Shown in pieces: positions 57,010-64,000 of a DNA stretch of 64,000 nucleotides. Within the stretch, counting starts at the first letter, position 1, and the number at the start of each line of letters is the position of its first letter. This stretch comes from Spinacia oleracea (taxonomy: Eukaryota; Streptophyta; Magnoliopsida; Caryophyllales; Amaranthaceae). The DNA lies in NCBI RefSeq assembly GCF_020520425.1, contig NC_079487.1:126440385-126504384 (forward strand). The letters are read 5' to 3'. The notes below the pieces were generated by a model. That model made no database searches, was not told where the DNA came from, and saw only the letters and a program-made list of their open reading frames with translations. The translations under genes and the position numbers were made by a program.

Positions 57010-57045
<36 letters not shown>

Positions 57046-57574
57046 TTACGTATGGTTTATGTCCATTAAAAGATAACAGAAAGTATATCATCTTACTCCG
57101 TGTTCCCTAGTCTATGTAGTAGGTTTTATTTGATTTTTTTGACTAATTGAAAGTTTGATTGTGATACTAAAGGGAGTAGATGGAGGGAGCAAGGAGTAAC
57201 AAGGTTGCAAAATGACCATGCCTCCCATGACCCATGTGATACACCTTTAATTCTGTAAAGAGAGTAAGATAAACTCGAAGTAAGAATATATTGACATTAT
57301 TAAGGCATGAAATGACATTGTTTGGGACAATTTGGGGTGGCCATTATGATATGGTTTGGTTGGTAGTTTAGGGAGGGAAATATGATTTATTGATTATACC
57401 CCCCACACTATATATGAGGTCTTCCAATCCTTAATCAGTTGGGGAACTTTTTGGTGAATGAAGCATTTTGATTATTCATTCCTTGCTTGATGATATGGTA
57501 CCCAAATAAAAAATGTATTTTTATATAATGGATATTTTACATGAATGAAGTTAATTAGTTTTTTGATGGAATTT
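55261..57574. other. intergenic DNA with simple repeats
   Basis: No gene recognised. It contains a CCTGA repeat near 56155-56178, a TG/CG alternating tract at 56764-56786 and a (TA)n tract at 57013-57041. Confidence 0.5.
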
Positions 57575-57678
57575 TGTTGGATTTGTATGTGGTCAAGCAC
57601 TATCTCAATGGGGCTTATTTTAACGTAGTAGAATATAAGCCCCGTTGAGATAGTGTTTGACCACATACAAATCCAACA
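57575..57678. repeat. long near-perfect hairpin, 44-bp arms
   Basis: TGTTGGATTTGTATGTGGTC... at 57575-57618 is complementary to 57635-57678 except at two positions, both of which give G-U pairs if the plus strand is transcribed. The loop is 16 bases. The size fits a small-RNA precursor or a very short MITE. No TSD was found. Confidence 0.85.
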
Positions 57679-57708
57679 TATGGTCATATCGCGTACTTAA
57701 GATATGTT

Positions 57709-57868
57709 CTATTCACCTGATTTGAACTTATTTTTCTGAACTTATATGAACTTAGAACTTATCAAATTTATTTTAGTTATAATTTGTTTTTGGGTAACCT
57801 TTATTTTACTGAATTTATCTAAACTTATTTTTGCTAAAATAGGTGGAAATAAGATGAAAATAACATAG
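57709..57868. repeat. MITE-like repeat related to 1140-1337
   Basis: CTATTCACCTGATTTGAACT at the left and AGGTGGAAATAAGATGAAAA at the right, with TGAACTTA motifs between them, match the 1140-1337 family. Boundaries are approximate. Confidence 0.4.
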
Positions 57869-58336
57869 TTTACGTGTTTTCACCACCTAGAAACTTAAAA
57901 TTTGAGGCTAAGGGTCACTAGTGAAGTGCAATTGGTCAAAAGTCTCCCTCTAAAAACCCCACATATAAATTGAGTCCAAGTTGTTCTCACAAATGGAGCT
58001 AGCCAGCCACATAGCTAGCTTAGGTTGATGCATGATACGATATGATTATATATAGATGCCATTTCCATCTCTCCATGATTGCAAGTCCCTTTCAAGTCTT
58101 CTGTTTGCTAAACAACCTAACATCATCAACTACGTTCCCCCACCAACTCCTACAATTATTTCACACATTCATCCCAAATTTGGGAACTCATTAATTAATT
58201 CATTAATTACTTTCCCATGATTAGTCTAATCAAATTATCATCCGTCAATGTACCCAATCTCATAAGAGGATATTTCTTTGTCTCACTAAATACATGCATG
58301 CAGGATGGTTTTATTATTGGGAAAACGATTGCCGTC

Positions 58337-58675
58337 TAGGCTCCGTTTGATAGGGCGTAAAACGTTTTTATTGTAAAATGATTTTTTATGGAAAATATTT
58401 TTCAAGGAAAACACAAAATAGTTTTCTTTTATTTGCTACCTTAAAGGAAAATGGGAGAAGATGATGAAGATTGAGGGGAAGAAAGGAGAGGTAGGTAAAG
58501 AGGAAAGAAGGAAAAGTGGTTTCCCTTCCTTTCAAATGGAAAAGGATTTTCCACCTTTGAGGGAGTCATGGAAAATTGTTTTCCATCTCTTACCCAACCA
58601 AACAACGTAAAATGATTGAAAGGGGAAAAATAATTTTCCAGGAAAACATTTTACGCCCTATCAAACGAAGCCCTA
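58337..58675. mobile_element. MITE with TAGGGCTTCGTTTGA-type ends
   Basis: TAGGCTCCGTTTGATAGGGC and GCCCTATCAAACGAAGCCCTA are inverted ends followed by matching CGTAAAA blocks. No TSD is visible, so the superfamily is uncertain (hAT-like termini). Confidence 0.6.
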
Positions 58676-59743
58676 ATTGTTATTCAACTTTCAGCGTATG
58701 GAGTATAATGTATTCTCAAAGTTCAATTGATATTAATTGTACATCAAATGATTGTGCTATATATACCAAATTTTTATGTGGTCAAGCTCTTCTTTATGCA
58801 TAGATTAGTGATTGAACTCATAAGATGGTAGCAGCACGGACAATCTTGATTAAAAATTTAAACGTAGTAGTGTACCAAGCCAAGGTAGGACAAGTAAAAA
58901 GGAGAGGAAGTGCATGCATGCAATGCATCATCGATCGATCACTAGCCACTTGCATGATCCATAGCAAAAACCTCTGAGGTCCAAATTCAGAGTAACAATT
59001 CACAAGTACCCATGTCGGTAAACGTACATACACTCTGAAATCCAATGTGTTTTTCAATTCTAGTTAAACCTTTAAAAAATAAAAATAATTGATGAATAAA
59101 TCATTTAAGGTTTAGGAGATAAGACAGTTTTATTACTCCAAGAAAAATACACTGAAATTTATATATTTTCGACATTGTATATCCAGAACTTTGTCTGCAC
59201 CTTTAATTACTTAATCACCCACATTTTTTCACTTTTTTATTTAAGTATAAATAAATACAATACCGTGTTATGAGTAAAATATGTGTGTTTCTTCTGAACC
59301 AACAAACTAATAATATGTTTAACAATATGAATTAATGGTCAATACTGATGTCTGATGGAGTGCGTATAACATGTCTTAAGTTCGAATTTTTTATTCTGTT
59401 TAAAATTTGTATTTCTGTAGTCGCTCATTTTCAACTAAAAGCTACATACATATATTACATTAAATATAACGTTATCTAATTCTCCTTCAACAATTTTATC
59501 AACATTATTTTCATGTAATAACCAATACAAGTTGGCGGGAAAACCTTATTACCTAGAAGTGATCGACAAGATCCTAAGTAGATATACGTAGTTGGGATGT
59601 AATGTAAGATAGGTGCTGGTTTAGTAGGAGTGTAATTAAAAACAAAATCTCATGCAATAGTATAATACGAAATCATATAATAAAGGCTAGCTACTAATTT
59701 AATATCACATTTAGCCACCTATAAATAATAAATTGGTCACATA

Positions 59744-60016
59744 CACTACAAGAATTTGTATCTTTAACGACAACCTAATTACGACGGGTCAAAAATCCCG
59801 TCGCCTTTTGCGACGGGGCTAACAACCAAACAATGACGGGAATAACCGTCGCAAATGTCTTTTACAACGGATTTACGACAAATTTACGACGGGATTTCTA
59901 TTAACGACGGCCCCCTTTTATGACGGGTTCGCGACAGGAAATCCCGTCGTTAATCAACGATTATTGGCCTTTCACGACGGGATTTCCCGTCATTAATAGT
60001 ACCATTTCTTGTAGTG
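59744..60016. mobile_element. CACTA-type MITE, intergenic copy
   Basis: The ends CACTACAAGAATTTGTATC and ACCATTTCTTGTAGTG lie between 3-bp ATA duplications (59741-59743 and 60017-60019). The same family occurs twice in gene E, where 47549-47815 is in the opposite orientation. Confidence 0.85.
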
Positions 60017-60019
60017 ATA

Positions 60020-61082
60020 ATTTTATATTATCACAAACTTATCTTAATATAATGAGAAGCTTTATATTATAATCCCGGACATTCCACACTACATTAAACA
60101 AGTTAAACATTCTTTTGAATCATTCTTAATTATTAGATTCTTTTTAAAAGTTTCTTAATAAAATGTTATAATATAATTGTTGGCATCTAAGAGTATAAAG
60201 GTAGATTTTCCTGCTTTGGCATATTAATTAATTGTATTGTTGTCTTTCGGCCTACATACAAAGATTTGTTATAATAATGTTTACATATATTTTTTCTTTT
60301 ATTTTCCCTTTCGAGGTTTTCGCAAGACTAGGAGAAGCATGTTTGCTAACTAATTTATGTTGCTCCAAAGGATAAGTTGCTAGTGTTTCGAACTACTCCG
60401 TATATATGGTAATATGGACTATAGAGTATACCTTTGAAATAGAAAAGTCGACAATTCAATCAATCTCGATCACAATAAGTTATTGTAAATCCGTTCATTT
60501 AAAACCGCGCAGATCATATCGGTTATAGAGGTTACTAACAAAATGAGTAATGATGGAAAAGTGGCAAGATTCGAACATTGATCTTGAAATGGGAATAAAG
60601 GGGATAATGGAGAAGTATTTTTTTCTCCCACTCCTGTGATCTTGACCAAGACTCTTCTGCCATTCTTTGTTTCCTATTTATTGTTTTTTTTTTTTTTTTT
60701 TTTTTGAGTATTTACAAAATGTATTTACCAAACTTCTGCAATCCCAACAAAATTTCATGGCACATGGCATGTTGTTATTATTATATCTTGAAGAATTATA
60801 TCAGAAAATGCCCATAATAAAACATATCTACAGTCCACAGACCAAACAATAGGGCACACCAATATAAAACCATCTCCCAATATCCATCATATTACTACCC
60901 TTTCAAACATTTGGAATCATATTTCAAGGTGGAAACTAAATAAATACTAGAGAGTGAGATTATTTCTTTTAAAAAATTGTACAATGTTCCATATGTGGTA
61001 TTTATAAAGCGTGAGATCATGTGGTATATATTAGTTATACGAGTACTCCATAATATTGCGTGTCAGATGGTTACTGGTTAGT
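60020..61082. other. intergenic DNA, no gene recognised
   Basis: AT-rich with a long T run near 60685. Nothing coding was seen. Confidence 0.4.
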
Positions 61083-61091
61083 TACTTAATT

Positions 61092-61424
61092 CGAAAATGA
61101 TAAAGGTCAATCTTTAAGCCATGTCACAATGATGACATGGCATGCTTATGTGTCATAATTTAAATTGAAAACTAAAATATTTAACTTATATAATCTATTA
61201 TACATGTTAAGAAAAAAGGTAGGAAAATCTTAATATTCTATTTTGTTTCTTTTTTTATATCAACTACCTTATTTACAATTTTTCATAGTAAAAATATCGC
61301 ATTGATAGTAAAAATATTGTTACGAAGCATGGCCTACGTGACGCCTATATGTACCAATTAAACTCCGACACGTAAGATTGCGACAACTAAATGTTGTCGC
61401 AACTTACGATCTTTATCATCACCC
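61092..61424. mobile_element. Mutator-type MITE, second family copy
   Basis: The ends CGAAAATGATAAAGG and CTTTATCATCACCC lie between the 9-bp TSD TACTTAATT (61083-61091 and 61425-61433). It is the inverted equivalent of 49678-50026, with the same interior throughout. Confidence 0.8.
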
Positions 61425-61444
61425 TACTTAATTTGGTGATCAAA

Positions 61445-61863
61445 TGTTTTGATGAGACCTATTATTATTGGAGAACATGATGCAGATGCAAGCATGGATA
61501 CTCTAACACATGATGCAGCTGCATCGAGCATCAACAAACACAACAAACACAGCAACAAACACAGCAGTGCATTGCTTGCTGCTTTGGTGACTCAACTGCT
61601 CTATCTTGAAGATCGAAGCACACAGATTGCTGACATGTAATCATTGTACATGGATTGCTGACATGTACTAAGTAGTTTGTTACAAGCAGTAGTTAGTTAT
61701 AACTAACTTTGATCATTCTGATCAAAGCCTCATGTATGCTATACATCTAGTATAAAAGCAAAGCTGATTGATAGCTTTTGTAGCTTGTAATAAGAGTTAA
61801 TTCTCTCAATAAAATTCTCTCTCTCCCTTTCTAAATTCGAAGTTCTGATTAAGAACTTCTTCA
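61445..61863 (+). repeat. probable 5' LTR of the copia element
   Basis: The right edge is set by the primer-binding site, with the LTR ending in CTTCTTCA. It contains a TATA box (AGTATAAAAGC, about 61752). The left edge is not certain. Confidence 0.6.
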
Positions 61864-61875
61864 TGGTATCAGAGC
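61864..61875 (+). other. primer-binding site, tRNA-iMet
   Basis: TGGTATCAGAGC, immediately after the LTR, is complementary to the initiator tRNA-Met. Confidence 0.9.
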
Positions 61876-62016
61876 AGGCCATTGATTCTGCCATTTTTCT
61901 TTAAAATCCACAAATTCTTAAAACTACTGAAATCAGTAGATTGTTAACCAAGTTCAAGTGAACTTGAGATTTTTTTGTGATTAGTTCTTGTTTTTTTTTT
62001 GAATTGCTGATCAAAG

Positions 62017-64000
62017 ATGACAGCAGTACAAGATCCTAATAGTATTTACTATATACATTCTTCTGAGAATCCATATGCAGCCATTGTTTCAGACAAATTT
62101 GATGGAGAAGGGTATGCAGAATGGAAAAGAGGTATTCTGTTGGCATTTGCAATCAAGAATAAGGTTGGTTTCATTGATGGTAGCTTGCCTAGGCCTTCAG
62201 TTGGTCATGCTGATTACCAAGCCTGGGAAAGATGCAATAGCATGGTTGTATCATATCTGTTAAGGTCTTTAAGCCCAACACTAGCTAAGAGTGTAGTGTT
62301 TTTGTCTACTGCAAATGAAATTTGGAAGGATCTGGAGGAACGATTTTCAATAACTTCAGGGCCACAATTCTATGGGTTACAGCAAAACTTGAGTGAAGTT
62401 TCCCAAGGTGATAGCAGTATTACTGAATTTTTTTACCAAGATTAAGATGATTTGGGATGAATTGAGCAGTGCAAAGGCAATTCCGGCATGTACTTGTTCT
62501 GGTTGTTCATGCAATGTCAGTCAGAAGTTCTTGCAAGATAAAGAAGAAGAGAGAGTAGTTCAGCTTCTGATGAAACTGCATAAGAAGCACTCACAAGTGA
62601 GAACCAATATTCTAATGATGAATCCTCTACCAAACATTACAACAGCATATAGGCTACTTGTGCAAGATGAAAGGCAACAGAAAATGTCAGAAGATCAAGA
62701 AACTAAGCCTATGGTCTTTTCTGCTATGAACAATGATGACAGAAGGAATCCTCAAGGTAGTTACAAGGGTTTTCAACCAAGAGTCCTGCAAGGTCCTGGT
62801 AATCACAAATTTGCAGTGTCAAACAAGAGAAACTCTTACAGCTGTAGTCATTGCAACATGACTGGACACACAGTTGATAAGTGCTGGAAGCTTCATGGCT
62901 ATCCACCTCATATCAAGAACAAAAAGTTTGCTGGAGTAATGCAGAGTAGTGATGAGATGGAACAAGATGAAAATGTCACTCACATTTCAGAAGAACAATA
63001 CCAGCAATTTTTGAGTTTGATTAATAATCCAGACAAGCCATCTGATTCCAGAGTAAACATGGCAGCAAGTACTTGTTTGATTACTTCTTTTAATTCAAAG
63101 TGGATTATTGATAGTGGAGCTACTGACCACATATGTTCAAACCTAGATTTATTTCTTTCTCACACTGCTGTTAGCAAAGGCACAAAAACCATTACAGTAG
63201 CTGATGGTAAGAAAGTTTGTGTCACACACATTGGAGATGTTAAAATTGGTAGTGGTATCATCCTTCAAAATGTTCTTCATGTTCCTAGTTGTCAGTTCAA
63301 TCTGATATCAACCCATAAGCTATGCAAAGACTTATCCTGTGATATTGTTTTCACTCATGACAAGTGTTTAATCCAGGGTCCTTCTCAGAACAGTACAATG
63401 GTTCTTGGTGAGATTGAATCAGGGTTGTATGCAGTTGTTGAAGAAGGCTTGGAACATGGAAAAATACAGAATAAAGCCACCTCTGAAGTTCTAGCAGCAG
63501 TTAATGAAGATGCTAAGCTGTGGCATCTAAGAATGGGTCAGTTACCTTTTGACAAATTGCACCTAGTTAATAAGAATTTGCCATCTGTTAGCAGACATTG
63601 TGACACTCTTTGTCAGATCTGTCCCAAGGCAAAACAGTGTAGACAATCTTTTACAATTAGCCAAACTAAGTCAGTCAAGTGTTTTGATATGCTTCACATA
63701 GATGTTTGGGGACCTTACAAGGCACAAACACATGACAATTGTACTTTCTTTCTTACAATTGTAGATGATTTCTCAAGAAATATATGGAATTTTCTTATGA
63801 AACACAAGTTAGATTCTGTTGATATTTTGAGCAATTTCTTGAACTATATTCATACCCAATATGGTACCAAGGTTAAGTGTTTTAGGACCGATAATGCCAA
63901 AGAATTATGTGAAGGAAGAATTCTTTCTTTATATCACAGTCAAGGCATTAAACACCAGAAAAGTTGCACAGACACTCCACAACAGAATGGAGTGGTTGAA
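62017..64000 (+). pseudogene. gag-pol: copia Gag-Pol, frameshifted in gag, incomplete at the window end
   Basis: The frame opens with ATG at 62017 and encodes a copia Gag N terminus (SSENPYAAIVSDKFDGEGYA, IDGSLPRP). A run of seven T at 62428-62434 puts it out of frame and it stops at 62445. The following frame, from 62435 to the window end, is fully open and continues the same protein: Gag C-terminal part, a CCHC knuckle (CSHCNMTGHTVDKC), protease (IIDSGATDH), pre-integrase zinc region (LWHLRMG...CQICPKAKQC) and integrase with the first two catalytic Asp (DMLHIDVWGP, FRTDNAKE) and TPQQNGVVE holding the Glu at the last codon. A one-base insertion in the T run is the simplest explanation; programmed frameshifting is not usual in plant copia elements. 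Confidence 0.85.

Larger units (their letters stand above)
61445..64000 (+). mobile_element. Ty1/copia retrotransposon, 5' part, cut by the window end
   Basis: A probable 5' LTR precedes a tRNA-iMet primer-binding site and a gag-pol frame that runs off the window within integrase. The left boundary (about 61445) is a guess, because the 3' LTR is outside the window. Confidence 0.85.

Overview
This is plant nuclear DNA. It is AT-rich, its genes carry spliceosomal GT-AG introns, and the spaces between them are packed with plant transposons: Ty3/gypsy and Ty1/copia elements, SINEs, and Stowaway, Tourist, CACTA, hAT and Mutator-type MITEs. The gene family is plant-specific. A eudicot is likely; a closer placement (for example Amaranthaceae) would be a guess.

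Layout. 1-13.2 kb has no recognisable host gene. It holds MITEs, a small TRIM-like LTR element (4537-5125), two adjacent SINEs with clear target-site duplications (TSDs, 6936-7383), a 995-bp Mutator-like element with 128-bp terminal inverted repeats (TIRs) that may carry captured sequence (7545-8539), and a hAT-type element (12230-12717). From 13.27 to 50.48 kb lies a tandem array of five WAT1-related genes (EamA, drug/metabolite transporter superfamily), all on the minus strand. Each has seven exons with the same intron phases. I could trace every exon junction, giving proteins of 355, 355, 358, 373 and 360 residues.

The third WAT1 gene is split by an 11,633-bp Ty3/gypsy element of Tat type (26284-37916, TSD TTGCC) sitting in its second intron. 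The intron is now about 13.8 kb, but exons and splice sites on both sides are intact. The element looks nearly new: its two 426-bp LTRs differ at one base. It carries an uninterrupted gag-pol on the plus strand and a separate six-exon gene on the minus strand encoding 997 residues, with its own TATA box. That antisense gene, nested in a retrotransposon nested in an intron, is the most interesting object here.

50.5-64 kb is again repeat-rich. It holds a complete 2.1-kb non-autonomous LTR element that encodes only Gag plus a protease-like region (51261-53361, TSD GGCGT), a 44-bp-arm hairpin (57575-57678), several MITEs, and at the right edge the 5' part of a copia element with a one-base frameshift in gag (about 61.4 kb to the end).

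How the parts fit. The WAT1-like cluster probably encodes membrane transporters, by analogy with vacuolar auxin transport by WAT1 itself; substrates cannot be read from sequence. Intron lengths in the cluster are set largely by transposon insertions. Genes B and C form one similar pair, D and E another, and A is the most divergent.
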